Source: Stentor roeselii (Eukaryota > Ciliophora > Heterotrichea > Heterotrichida > Stentoridae). Taken from it: a stretch of DNA of 64,000 nucleotides. The stretch lies in assembly GCA_006503475.1 (NCBI GenBank), contig RSEH01000227.1:1-64000 (forward strand), read 5' to 3'. Shown here piece after piece: positions 20,593 through 30,178 of this stretch. The notes beneath the pieces were generated by a model. The model saw nothing but the letters and a program-made list of their open reading frames with translations. It had not been told where the DNA came from and ran no database searches. Every line of letters starts with the position of its first letter. Position 1 is the stretch's first letter. The translations under genes were made by a program, and so were the position numbers.

Positions 20593-20926
20593 TTAAAAAG
20601 CTGAGTATTAGTAAAGTTTTTAATATTTTATTATGGATTTTTGGAAATAATTTGGGGTATATTCGAAGATTCCTTTCACGAATGTTAATCGAGTAGATTT
20701 TATGTCAAGTGATTCTCAGATATTTTGGTATTCATGATCTATAAAATGATACCAATATGAATTAGTATAATATTATCAGATAATATAGCTTGTATTAATA
20801 TGAGGGTTAAGTTAATCTTCATAAATTGGATAGAAATAAATTAAAACTTTTACATCAAATTGTATAAATAGAAATATGACTAGAAATATTACATCATTTA
20901 TACTAAAATATAATCTATAATATAAA
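20593..20926. other. Intergenic, nothing recognised
   Basis: AT-rich spacer between the two UBA-like paralogs. No reading frame or motif stands out. Confidence 0.5.
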
Positions 20927-21304
20927 ATGGAAGAGCTTCCTCTCAAATATAACAAGCAGAGCATCATCAATATTGTTCACTCTATTTTTTATGCTGTATC
21001 TGTAGGCAATAATGAAGATGCTCAAATGTTCCTGCAGTATTACATGCAATTGAAACCTGCATGCTTACTCACTCTTCAAAATAATATGTCTGGAGAATCA
21101 AATGACAAGATAAAAAATTACTTTGTTGAAAATATAGGAAATATTGGGAAAAGATTTAGGTATGTGGATGAATTAAATCCTGAAATATATGAAAAATTGA
21201 GTAAAGCTGGAAATACTAAACAGGATGCTGAGTATGGTGCGATTGGCGTAACTACGATAGAAGAAGCAACGGAAAGGATCAAGCAAAGAAATAAAAGATA
21301 TTAA
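20927..21304 (+). CDS. Small UBA-like protein, tandem paralog B
   Basis: 125 residues. Paralog of the gene at 20083-20592 with the same orientation and order: an N-terminal helical module ending in KPACLLTLQNN and a C-terminal UBA-like module (YEKLSKAGNTKQDAEYGAIG). It lacks the about 45-residue Ser/Thr-rich linker of paralog A. The pair most likely arose by tandem duplication followed by linker gain or loss. The UBA assignment rests on the Leu-Ala-Gly-Ala/Tyr pattern only. Confidence 0.75.
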   Translation: MEELPLKYNKQSIINIVHSIFYAVSVGNNEDAQMFLQYYMQLKPACLLTLQNNMSGESNDKIKNYFVENIGNIGKRFRYVDELNPEIYEKLSKAGNTKQDAEYGAIGVTTIEEATERIKQRNKRY

Positions 21305-21832
21305 TCAACTAGGAATTATTTTATATTAAGTGAATTGATTAAAGGTATATTCGTGACTTGATGAAAATATTTAGAATATTGTATGGAACTAAGACCTGAA
21401 TGGAATCTAATATTCATCAAAATAGAAACAGAAAAATCCGATGAAATTTTTTAAGAAGCATATCAGAAATTATGAACATTATACCTCCCTGCAAACCTTA
21501 TAAGCAGTTGATCACTTCAAGATATACTCGATCTGATGTATATAAATCTTTTGATCCAAATCTATTACAAAATCTATCAAAATCTAGAATTCAAAAAAGA
21601 TTATAAATTAAACCAATCTAAATATAAACCCCAAAAAAAAAAACAATAATATTTGAACAAATCCATATCTAATATAAAAAATCATCCCTTTATAAACCTC
21701 TTATAAAAAATCAATTTAAATTTGATTTTAATCAATAAATTTAATCAACTACTTCATTACTTCATTTCAACTTCTATCAAATTAATCAAATAATTCCTAA
21801 TCTCTAGAAATAAAAAAAATATTAATTCTCAC
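21305..21832. other. Intergenic, nothing recognised
   Basis: A 528-bp AT-rich spacer between a plus-strand gene end and a minus-strand gene end. No coding frame, repeat or RNA gene was seen. Confidence 0.5.
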
Positions 21833-22612
21833 TTACATAGCAAGTTTTTCATATATTTTCAAATGTTCTTTTCCTCTTAATTTGAACTCTAACCGTTCAA
21901 GATCAAACTCATTCCTCTTAAAATCGCTTTCACAGTTAAAAAGAGGTTTTCTTTCCAAGTACTTGCTAAACTCATGAACTTTTCCCAGGTCTTCTTTAAC
22001 AAACCTGTAGTCTGGCTTATAACTCGGAAGAAACTCAGCTGATTTGATGATGCTTTTTCTCTCAGAGAACTTAGAGATATCTGGAACGTGGATACTTTTA
22101 TATTTAGAACAAGTTTCTGGCATATGATCAAAGCTTAGAAAGCGGTTTTCATTGAGTTCTTTTACAAAATGCTCTCGACGAGGAATTTGTTTTTTAAAAG
22201 AAATCATATTTGCCTTGTTTGAAGGCGTTTTTCTTTCATAGCTGTCGTTTTGAGCAGTTGGAGTGAGGTACCTTGGGTACTTCTTATTTTCCTTTCTAAA
22301 TATGCAGGATGTTGGTGATTTTAAGATTAAGGAATAGTTGCAGTTATAATAACCTGGAGGGGGTGAATCTTTCTTTACTTCTAAAGGTTTTTCTCTTCCA
22401 GAAGCTTTAAAAATAAAATTTCCACTTTTTCTCAATTTTTCTTCTTTTTCAGGTATTAGAGAAACTTGTGGAATTTTTACTAGCAAGTCTTTTAACCTTT
22501 TATTGAATTTTTTTACTCGTGGTAAAGGATGCTGTTCTCTTGAAAGTATTTCATTTTTGCTTAATAAGATCTGAAACTTGTGCTCAAAGCTTTTTCCTGA
22601 TTTTGAATACAT
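21833..22612 (-). CDS. SHIPPO-like cilium-associated protein, long paralog
   Basis: 259 residues, basic (Lys-rich). It contains a SHIPPO-type PPGYYNCNYSLILKSP near residue 93 and the block RREHFVKELNENRF ... SKYKSIHVPDISKFSERK shared with the shorter protein at 18065-18541. The paralog pair is in inverted orientation and flanks the PH/papain and UBA-like genes. Proteins of this kind often bind ciliary or cortical microtubules; that role is inference. A C-terminal module of about 60 residues (FVKEDLGKVHEFSKYLER and following) has no counterpart in the short copy. Confidence 0.8.
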   Translation of the reverse strand: MYSKSGKSFEHKFQILLSKNEILSREQHPLPRVKKFNKRLKDLLVKIPQVSLIPEKEEKLRKSGNFIFKASGREKPLEVKKDSPPPGYYNCNYSLILKSPTSCIFRKENKKYPRYLTPTAQNDSYERKTPSNKANMISFKKQIPRREHFVKELNENRFLSFDHMPETCSKYKSIHVPDISKFSERKSIIKSAEFLPSYKPDYRFVKEDLGKVHEFSKYLERKPLFNCESDFKRNEFDLERLEFKLRGKEHLKIYEKLAM

Positions 22613-23486
22613 TATAAGTGAACATTTTTAGAATATGAGAGGGGTTAAGGTTGATTAGAATAAACTTTGGATTAGGAGGAATGAGAAAATCGTTGTTTTA
22701 GTGAATATTGAATTATTTTGTAAGAAAGGATAAATTTTTACATGGATGGATTTTTCATTAGAGATATTCAGCTTTAAAGGAATTATGGAAAGTTGGGGAA
22801 TTTGATTTGGGGAGCTTTTTAAGAAATTCTTCTATTTCTGAATGATTGACTTAGAAATAACTTTGAATTATTCGCAGCTCTAATTAATATACTTTTCTAT
22901 TGAAATTTCAATAGCAAATAGGTAATGATTAAAATAAACTTTTGTAATTGAGAGAATAAATCCAAGTGATTTGAAATGATTTTAAAGATCTTATAGATAT
23001 CTAAAGAACTATAGGTATAAAATTTTTGATTATGACTCGATTAAAGTGTAAAATTAACAGAAAAATCAAGTATCCTCAAATATAACCTTCAATAATCATC
23101 TACAACCTTACTAATCCTCTAAAATCGCCTAATAATCTCAAAAAAAAAATCCTTAATCATTCAAAACCTCTTCCCCCAAGTCACCTTTCTCCTCCATTCT
23201 AAATCCCATCCTCCCATCCTCCCATTCTCCCAATCTCCCCCACATCTAATCCTTCCCTTAAAAACCCTAAAATCTCTCCCTCAACTCAAAACAAAAAATT
23301 AACTAATTAACAAAACCCTAAAAATCCAAATCCATTTTCCCCCTCCTTCTAATTTTCCATCCAATCCAAATTCCAACCAAATAAACCCAAAACCAAAATT
23401 TTTCCCATCCAAATTTCAATATTTCTATTTTTCTCGATAAAAAAAGTTCATTTCCGTAACGCCATTTCTAACTTTAATAATAAAAT
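22613..23486 (+). promoter_or_regulatory. Intergenic region with long G-free C-rich tract
   Basis: The first about 450 bp are plain AT-rich spacer. From 23161 to 23400 the plus strand has about one G in 240 bases but many C, with runs such as CCCAATCTCCCCCAC and repeated CCCTAAAA. The tract leads to the ATG of the C2H2 gene at 23487. It is the clearest example here of the sense-strand G depletion upstream of genes. Confidence 0.5.
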
Positions 23487-23891
23487 ATGAAACAGTCAAG
23501 AACTGAAAACATTCTACCAGACAGCCTAAATGTTGAAGACATTAAATCTGAACTAGTCCGAAAGAAATTCCAATGTCCTGAGTGCATGAAGTTCTTTTCA
23601 AGTAACCAAAGTTTGAAAGAACATCAATTCTTGCATACTAAAGCCAGGCCTTACTCGTGCAGTCTCTGTGGCAAGTCGTTCCGATATGGAAGTCAGCTGT
23701 GCATCCATAAAAGAACTCATTTCGCTCCTGTTGAGATCAAATGTCCGAAACTCACTGACTTGATTAGATCATTTGTTCAGCCAGACACGAGTCTTGTCTT
23801 GCTGACTGAAGTGGTGCGACTACCTCCTTTGAAAAATCAGCAGGTTTGGGAAATTCCTGCCTTTTTGAGTACTTTTAGAGGATGTAATTAA
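23487..23891 (+). CDS. Small protein with two C2H2 zinc fingers
   Basis: 134 residues. Two classic fingers in tandem: FQCPECMKFFSSNQSLKEHQ (C-x2-C-x12-H-x3-H) and YSCSLCGKSFRYGSQLCIHK (C-x2-C-x12-H-x3-H), joined by a TGEKPY-like linker (TKARPY). This indicates DNA or RNA binding. The C-terminal 50 residues (TSLVLLTEVVRLPPLKNQ) carry no known domain. Two fingers are few for sequence-specific DNA binding alone. C2H2 proteins of this size occur in ciliates, but no orthologue is claimed. Confidence 0.9.
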   Translation: MKQSRTENILPDSLNVEDIKSELVRKKFQCPECMKFFSSNQSLKEHQFLHTKARPYSCSLCGKSFRYGSQLCIHKRTHFAPVEIKCPKLTDLIRSFVQPDTSLVLLTEVVRLPPLKNQQVWEIPAFLSTFRGCN

Positions 23892-24014
23892 GTTTAAATG
23901 GAAACAGTAATAACGAGAATAACTATTTTAATGATTTTCAAATAGTGCTTTAAAATATGGAATGAAGGGTATTATAAAATTCGAAGATTTTTTTAGGATT
24001 TAAGGAATTTAATA

Positions 24015-24470
24015 CTATGAGTTATCTGCAGCGTTTCTTGCAATGTTTTCTTCTCGCTTTCTGGCTTCCATTTCTTCTAGTTCTAGACGCTTCCTGTTGC
24101 GTTCTGCTCTGAGTCTTTCGGAAACTATGACTGTAACGATTATGAGAGTGATGGTGAAGACGATCCAAATTACTCCAAAGGCGATTAGACATTTTTGGGA
24201 TTCTGCCAGAAGAGCCATTATCAAGGCCCAAGTGAAAAGTCCACAAAGAACATAAAAAATAATGAAAGCGATGACTATCACTGTCCATTCTCCGACACAA
24301 TCCCAGGTGCAGATGACTTTTCTCTTCCTCTTAGTGAGCGAGGACCTGGAGTTATACACCTGCGGTCTAATCTGTTCAAGTTCATATTCATGATCAGAAG
24401 ACCCATCACTCATCGAGCTTTCATCATCTCCCTTCGCAGTTTTTCCGAGGTTTCCCTTAAGAGTTGACAT
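24015..24470 (-). CDS. Two-pass membrane protein, function unknown
   Basis: 151 residues. An acidic/Ser-rich N terminus and a basic TKRKRK stretch precede two hydrophobic segments: VIVIAFIIFYVLCGLFTWAL and, after a short loop with ESQK, LIAFGVIWIVFTITLIIVTV. The C terminus is a charged helix (RAERNRKRLELEEMEARKR). The layout suggests both termini are on the cytosolic side. No family was recognised. The start Met is preceded by a TAT-rich spacer from the convergent/divergent neighbours; the next gene on the same strand ends 36 bp upstream. Confidence 0.8.
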   Translation of the reverse strand: MSTLKGNLGKTAKGDDESSMSDGSSDHEYELEQIRPQVYNSRSSLTKRKRKVICTWDCVGEWTVIVIAFIIFYVLCGLFTWALIMALLAESQKCLIAFGVIWIVFTITLIIVTVIVSERLRAERNRKRLELEEMEARKREENIARNAADNS

Positions 24471-24506
24471 TTATAGTGAATGATTGAAAGGTCTAATTCT
24501 ATCCTA

Positions 24507-26960
24507 TCATCTTCTCTTTTCCCTCCTATTCGAGGCAGGTTTATCCGAGATGCTTTCAACTTGTATGCTTAAAGAAGGGTTTCTCATGTATTCCTCATAC
24601 TGCAAGTTGATAAACTGTATCAGGTCCGACGAAGGAATAATGATCGGGCTTCCATAGTGCCCGTTACTCAAGGGCAAGACAAGGTTGACCTCGCCGAGGA
24701 CTAGCTTCAACGCGTCAGTCTCATTTTGAAGCTTCACACAAGCAGTGCGGTTGTAAGAATCAATGTTCGCTTCACATCCCGGGTCCAAAAGTAACAAATT
24801 CGCAAGTAAACTGTTCTTGTCAATCAAAATTATTTCATCAGGAGAAACTTTTCCTAGCTTGTCACGAATTTCTTTCACTAATAGATTCTTCAGGCCTTTC
24901 TGGTACGGGTCTAAACCAGCTAAAAAGAAATGAAAACTGTTGCGAATCGCGTGGCCTACATGTGAAGTGTCGTTCACGTAGTCCTGCTTTGAGTAAACGT
25001 TTCCTTGAAGAGATGATTTGCCGAAGTTGTGGCCGATGTCTGACTCTTCTGACATTCCGAAGTTGAATTCCATGAATGTTCTGCCGAAACAGTCTAAAGC
25101 TTCAGTCAGGGTCATGCCGTCTAGACTGGTGACCAGAGGAGGACTTGACAAAAAGTTAAATATCTTCCCTTCTTTTTTATTGTGATTGGTCACAGTCCCC
25201 CTTCCAGACGAGCTATCAATAACAATCTGCAATTCTTGATTCGCGCTTCTCAACGAATCCGCCTTAAGATAAAACCTGGGCCGATACCAGGTGAAAATCC
25301 CTTCTTCAAGCATAAACCTAACAACCATATGAAACTTCGCCACTTTTTCAGGTATCTTCCTGATATAATTCTGAGGATGCAGATCCGCTATTCGACGATT
25401 TTGCAGAGAATGGTAAGTCAAACTTCCTCGTGGACTGTGTAACTGGCAGGAGTACAAAGAACTACTGGAAAATCTTCCACAGCATTCAGCACACAAGTCA
25501 TGAAGACACTCTTTTGGCCTCGAGCAAATGAGGCAAACATTGGAGGTCTTTAGAAAGGGGCAAACTATTAAATGTGATAGTTTATGACCGATCAAGAACT
25601 GGAAGTAAGGCTGTTCTGAGAAGAACTTCTGTGCGGACTCAGAGGTGGGAAATTCTAAATAGAATTCCCGAACAGAAAAGTTACCAGATAAGGGGTTTGT
25701 CGAGGCTTCTGCTCGTATTGAAGATTCGTTTAGCCCGGTTATTGAAGACGCTAAACTTATGATCTCGGGAATGACTTGATTTTTTGGAGGGAGGCTATTA
25801 TGATGTTTGCCTGATGGCGATTCGTAGATGACTACTACTCGGGAAGAGTCAATCCCATGACTTTTCATTCGTCGATATATGCTTTCTAGGGTCTCAGGCA
25901 GGTGCTCTATCGAAAATTTCAGCTCGGTTGATTTCAGTAAACTTTTTCTACACGCATAAGCGTCACGCGCATGCTCTTGGCTCATAAAGGTCAAATACAC
26001 ATGTTGAATCCTTCTGGTACTAGGGTTAAACCAAACCTTGGTTTTATCCCACCTGACCGGAAACCCTTCAAAAACCCGATACAACTGGATTTTTCTAAGT
26101 GACTCTTTTAAATTTAATCTTATTGTTAAGTTCCTGTCAAACTGTTCCTCGAACTCAATCAAACTCTTGAAGCGATACCGAAAAAACTGAACGGGTGTAT
26201 CATGAATATGGCAAGGTAGACGATATTGATGTAGACTGCAACAATTAGAACACATCAAATTATCACAAAGCGCTGAAGCTGGAAACTTGCAAGGACTAAA
26301 ATGGCTGTTGCAATAAGTGACTCCATGAAGTGCTTCACTATCACAAACAGTATAAAACAACTCAATCAATTTTTGTCTTTCTAACATCATCGACAGTTCT
26401 TTACTTTCAGACTTACAAGACAATCCAAGTCCCGAAGCCAAAGCTTTCACAATATGTTCACTACAAGTCATTAAAAAGTCAGCAGTAAATGGCAGAAAAC
26501 AAAGACCTATCAATCTTTCTGCCAATTTCGAGGAACTTACATGATTGTAAAAGCAAAAAGTTGGTCTCATCAAAACTCCAATTGCCCGAAAGATGTCGTC
26601 GCTTGCGATTTTCTTGTTCATGTAGCTTAACTCTGGAATTACTTTCCAAGGATGACGTGTTGGATGAGCCTGACAAGATTCATTTGAAAGGTTTACAGGA
26701 CTTGATATCCAGGAGGTTGAAGAAAGCTTCTCAAGCGGAGTGTCGCTTGTTTTTTCTAAATCTTCTGAGGACTGACGACTCACCGCGTTTTCTGAGTTAA
26801 AGGCATGAAGCTCGTAACGTTCAAGAAGGTCTTCTCGACTTCCGAGGCAACTTAGAGACTCGTGTTGACAACGTGAACGGATTTTCCACCATTCTTCTAA
26901 CCGGCCACAGTTTGAATCACGGAACTCGTGAAGCTCGCTTAGAGTGAGTGACCTGGACAT
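24507..26960 (-). CDS. Cys-rich putative RNA-binding protein next to TERT, function unknown
   Basis: 817 residues. Two copies of a Cys cluster are visible: ALCDNLMCSNCCSLHQYRL followed by PCHIH near residue 240, and CLHDLCAECCGRFSSSSLYS followed by CQLH near 485. Both fit C-x(3-4)-C-x2-C-C-x(8-10)-C-x2-H and probably bind zinc. A region after the first cluster (IQLYRVFEGFPVRWDKTKVW, then VYLTFMSQEHARDAYACRKS) has the strand-helix pattern of an RRM, and a similar segment precedes the second cluster. An RNA-binding role is inferred. It lies 91 bp downstream of TERT on the same strand, but ciliate gene neighbours are usually functionally unrelated, so no telomerase role is claimed. Confidence 0.85.
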   Translation of the reverse strand: MSRSLTLSELHEFRDSNCGRLEEWWKIRSRCQHESLSCLGSREDLLERYELHAFNSENAVSRQSSEDLEKTSDTPLEKLSSTSWISSPVNLSNESCQAHPTRHPWKVIPELSYMNKKIASDDIFRAIGVLMRPTFCFYNHVSSSKLAERLIGLCFLPFTADFLMTCSEHIVKALASGLGLSCKSESKELSMMLERQKLIELFYTVCDSEALHGVTYCNSHFSPCKFPASALCDNLMCSNCCSLHQYRLPCHIHDTPVQFFRYRFKSLIEFEEQFDRNLTIRLNLKESLRKIQLYRVFEGFPVRWDKTKVWFNPSTRRIQHVYLTFMSQEHARDAYACRKSLLKSTELKFSIEHLPETLESIYRRMKSHGIDSSRVVVIYESPSGKHHNSLPPKNQVIPEIISLASSITGLNESSIRAEASTNPLSGNFSVREFYLEFPTSESAQKFFSEQPYFQFLIGHKLSHLIVCPFLKTSNVCLICSRPKECLHDLCAECCGRFSSSSLYSCQLHSPRGSLTYHSLQNRRIADLHPQNYIRKIPEKVAKFHMVVRFMLEEGIFTWYRPRFYLKADSLRSANQELQIVIDSSSGRGTVTNHNKKEGKIFNFLSSPPLVTSLDGMTLTEALDCFGRTFMEFNFGMSEESDIGHNFGKSSLQGNVYSKQDYVNDTSHVGHAIRNSFHFFLAGLDPYQKGLKNLLVKEIRDKLGKVSPDEIILIDKNSLLANLLLLDPGCEANIDSYNRTACVKLQNETDALKLVLGEVNLVLPLSNGHYGSPIIIPSSDLIQFINLQYEEYMRNPSLSIQVESISDKPASNRREKRR

Positions 26961-27051
26961 TTTTAGAAGAGAGTTCTGGATATGGTGGATTATTAGATTT
27001 TAGGGTTGGGTCATTCAATGGGTTTGTTTTGGTCTTAGACGGGGGCCTAAG

Positions 27052-29805
27052 TTAATTTAGTTTATCTGTATCCATTTTTTCTAAATACTTTTTGAGTTTC
27101 CAATATACTCCATCCATCAGGCTACCTTTAAACACCTTGGCGAATTCATTAACAGTTATCTTGAAAAACTGCTGAATTGAGATAAGTCTTGCAGAAAATT
27201 TCATAACATTTACGATAATTCTGCTAATTGCATTGTTGGAATGTTTTTTACCATAAACATTTTTTACTACCTTCAACAAAGCCAGAAATCTAGAAGCCTG
27301 CAAATTAATAAGTTTCCTAAGCGCCAATTCCAAGTGAAAATCATCAGCAAGAGCTCTAAACCTAAGCAAGTTAATAGTCAAATTTGTCATTTTGATCAAC
27401 TTATTTTTCAAATCCGTGAAATTAACCGAAGAATTAACAAAATCAAAAGAAATCTGTTTTTTCGCATTTTCACTAACAAAAGGCACAACCTGCAAGTCTT
27501 GATTGATTCCAAGTCCAACCCACCCTTCAATATCCTTATTCTGAGTCCAAGGTCCAGGAACATTGCTTAAAATTTTACTGCTAGCAAAATGAAAATTATG
27601 ACTATGAGCAAGATTTTCCATCTGATCAAAAGTATCTTTAATAATTTCCGGAGAATTCGAAAGAATCAAGTAGTCATCATGAAGCCTAACAACCAACAAC
27701 AGTTCATTTTCATACTTTTTCTTAAGTTCAGGAACAAGTTTTTCCTCAATATTCGAATAATACAAATTTGAAAGTAAAGGCGAGCAAGGCAAGCCCTGAG
27801 GTACTCCCTTAAGTCCTTTAAAGAACTGTCTATTAAACTTAATCACATTTCCCTGTAACACCCTACTGACCATCCTCAACTTTTCCTCAGTAGCGAAAGT
27901 TGACCTTGCAGTTAAAACATTGATTGAATAAGGTCGAAAAGAAAGATCAGTGAAAAAAGGCGACTGTGACTCAGAAATAGCAAGTTTTTTATATTTCATC
28001 TTGAATAAATTCTGCATGTTTCCTAGTCCTCGATGAAGTTGTCTAGGCAGCAGCTGAATAAATTTATAATAAGCAGAAACAACAGGTACATCAAGTTGAT
28101 CTATCATCGGGATCAACTGTTCAGTGTCAACCGAGTCAAAGGCTTTCGCGATGTCGACACTCATGTAAAAAAGCTCAGGTTTTCCCTTTCCTGCCCATTT
28201 TTCAGAGAATCCAGCGATTTTCGAGATAAGAGACGGGTAGTCCAAACTCATCACTTTTTCAGGGTCGTTTAAACAAATACGAAGAATTTGAGGCACTCCT
28301 GCTATTAAGTTATTTCCAGAAAGACGTACATTTCCTAAAGAGATTTTTGACTTAAAATGCATTATTGGGCGAAAATCACTTGTTTTTGGCTGGATTCTTA
28401 ACTTTGCATGGGGAAAACGAGTGAAATCTTCCCATCTTTGCTTTTCTTCTCGTGTTAAGAGGAAGAAGTAGTCATTGGATTCAAGAGTTTTTCGAACTTT
28501 TGAAGTTATTAAGGACCAGATAGGCTTTCGGTAGAAGTAAAGGACTGTGTTGTCGTGTTGCTTCTCTGTTATGTAAAAGGAGATTTGAAGAAGGGGAACT
28601 ATGAAATCGTTGAAGATGAATAAAATCGTTTTACCGATTAGGAGATCTCGAGCTTTACCTGTTATTTCTTTTATCCAGGAGATGTTTCCCATACGGAACC
28701 TGCTGCAGACTGCTGCGCAGCTGAACTTTTCCCAGACTCCTAACTTTAGAAACATTAAAACTCCTTTGAAAAATTCTTTTAGGTTTCTTTTACCGCCGAG
28801 TAAGTCGGTTGGGATTACTTTTTTTAGGATTGTTATGAGAAAACTGGTCACTTGAGATAATGACGAATTCGAGTTAAACAATTTCTCAAAAGAAAAATTT
28901 TCCTGAGTATTCAAATTGAAATCACTCTTGAATTCACTTCCAAGCGGACAATGTTTTTTAATATGAGCTCCAAGATTAAGTCTCTGATACTTATACGCAA
29001 ACTTTCCAAAAAACAATGAAAGTTGCCCCAAATACTTTCCCTTACTTCTACTTCCCAAGACCTTCTTCGCAATCATTTCACCTGCCTGTGCAGGTTTCAA
29101 ATTAAGTAAATTTTTGCTCGGTAATTTAAACTTCCTACGAATCAAAGTATTATAAAGCATTTTTACCTTGTTAATCAAAGGAAGTTTAGAAAAAACATCT
29201 TGTTTTTCAATGATTTTCGTATTATTTTCCTTAAACTCTTTCATAGTTCTGCAAATTTTCGCATTTTTCACTTTGGTGAGCTTCGGCTTCAAGAACTTAG
29301 CAATGTTGATACCGATGACCTGAATAAGAGCTTCGGCTTTTCTAACAAAGACAGACAAGTTTTCTCCTTCAATAAGATGTTCAATAAGTCCTTGTCCAAC
29401 GTATTTGTAAAGATTTTCCCATTCAGGAGTCTTTAAAGTAAGACTGACCATCGGGTTCTTCTTAAGAGTGCCGCTTGACTTGTAGTAACAATACCCGAAG
29501 GTCTGAACATGATCCTCTAGTCGAAGATTGTTCATGTTTTCATTGTTTTTTTTGGAAAAGAGACGAATTATTGTGTTGTCAACTAAGGCACAGTAAGAGT
29601 ATGATGTACGAATCTCGAGATTTTGTGGAAAAATGTAATCGTTGTGAAGGCAGACTAATGTTTCTTCTAAAAATAAATGGAAATCTGAAGACATTGGTGT
29701 GTCGTTTAGAGTCTCGTGGGTTGTTAAGAGAGATATGTATTCCCCCAGTGAAAGGACTGATTTGAAGTTTGTGCAGGATTTCAGAAGGGTTAGAAGAACC
29801 TCCAT
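27052..29805 (-). CDS. TERT: Telomerase reverse transcriptase, catalytic subunit
   Basis: 917 residues, smaller than the Tetrahymena protein (about 1100). The T motif, unique to telomerases, is present (SFYITEKQHDNTVLYFYRKP). A TEN-like N-terminal domain is suggested by EWENLYKYVGQGLIEHLIEG and VIGINI near residue 160. The RT domain has motif A SVDIAKAFDSVD with catalytic Asp551, motif B' GVPQGLPCSPLLSNLYY, motif C VRLHDDYLIL with Asp710 and Asp711, and motif E-like GWVGLGINQ. A His precedes the DD pair where Tetrahymena has Thr. The enzyme adds telomeric repeats from an RNA template, essential for the many macronuclear chromosome ends of ciliates. It is uninterrupted by introns. The upstream flank is C-free on the plus strand. 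Confidence 0.95.
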   Translation of the reverse strand: MEVLLTLLKSCTNFKSVLSLGEYISLLTTHETLNDTPMSSDFHLFLEETLVCLHNDYIFPQNLEIRTSYSYCALVDNTIIRLFSKKNNENMNNLRLEDHVQTFGYCYYKSSGTLKKNPMVSLTLKTPEWENLYKYVGQGLIEHLIEGENLSVFVRKAEALIQVIGINIAKFLKPKLTKVKNAKICRTMKEFKENNTKIIEKQDVFSKLPLINKVKMLYNTLIRRKFKLPSKNLLNLKPAQAGEMIAKKVLGSRSKGKYLGQLSLFFGKFAYKYQRLNLGAHIKKHCPLGSEFKSDFNLNTQENFSFEKLFNSNSSLSQVTSFLITILKKVIPTDLLGGKRNLKEFFKGVLMFLKLGVWEKFSCAAVCSRFRMGNISWIKEITGKARDLLIGKTILFIFNDFIVPLLQISFYITEKQHDNTVLYFYRKPIWSLITSKVRKTLESNDYFFLLTREEKQRWEDFTRFPHAKLRIQPKTSDFRPIMHFKSKISLGNVRLSGNNLIAGVPQILRICLNDPEKVMSLDYPSLISKIAGFSEKWAGKGKPELFYMSVDIAKAFDSVDTEQLIPMIDQLDVPVVSAYYKFIQLLPRQLHRGLGNMQNLFKMKYKKLAISESQSPFFTDLSFRPYSINVLTARSTFATEEKLRMVSRVLQGNVIKFNRQFFKGLKGVPQGLPCSPLLSNLYYSNIEEKLVPELKKKYENELLLVVRLHDDYLILSNSPEIIKDTFDQMENLAHSHNFHFASSKILSNVPGPWTQNKDIEGWVGLGINQDLQVVPFVSENAKKQISFDFVNSSVNFTDLKNKLIKMTNLTINLLRFRALADDFHLELALRKLINLQASRFLALLKVVKNVYGKKHSNNAISRIIVNVMKFSARLISIQQFFKITVNEFAKVFKGSLMDGVYWKLKKYLEKMDTDKLN

Positions 29806-30178
29806 TTTAATATGGAAAAATGGAATCCCGCTTGTTTTTGGGGGTTTTGGGATTTTTTTTAGAGGATTGGGATTTAGTTGGGTTTGGGATTATTTGAAGG
29901 GTTTAGGATTTTTTGAGTGATTTATGAGAATTTTATTTGGAGGTTAATGTTAATGGTATGTGTATATTTTTTTCTTTATCATTTGATGCTTTGTTTTTAA
30001 GTTTCAACATTTCATGGAGTTAAATCCGAGTTTATTGGAGATATTCGTTGAGTTTTTATGATATTCCTAGATTCAATTAAGATTTCATTCAACTTATCCA
30101 TATAAAATGATCCACTAAACCACCAAAAAATCCTTAAAACTAAATCTCCAATATTTTTAATAATATAAAACTTATAAA
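29806..30178. promoter_or_regulatory. TERT upstream region
   Basis: From about 29830 to 29960 the plus strand has almost no C and many GGG runs, so the TERT sense strand is C-rich and G-free. Further from TERT the composition returns to plain AT-rich and runs into the 3' end of the PP2C-like gene. Confidence 0.45.

Noticed and set aside
27052-29805. Group II intron or LINE-type reverse transcriptase
   Set aside because: The telomerase-specific T motif and TEN-like region are present, and no endonuclease or maturase domain is seen.
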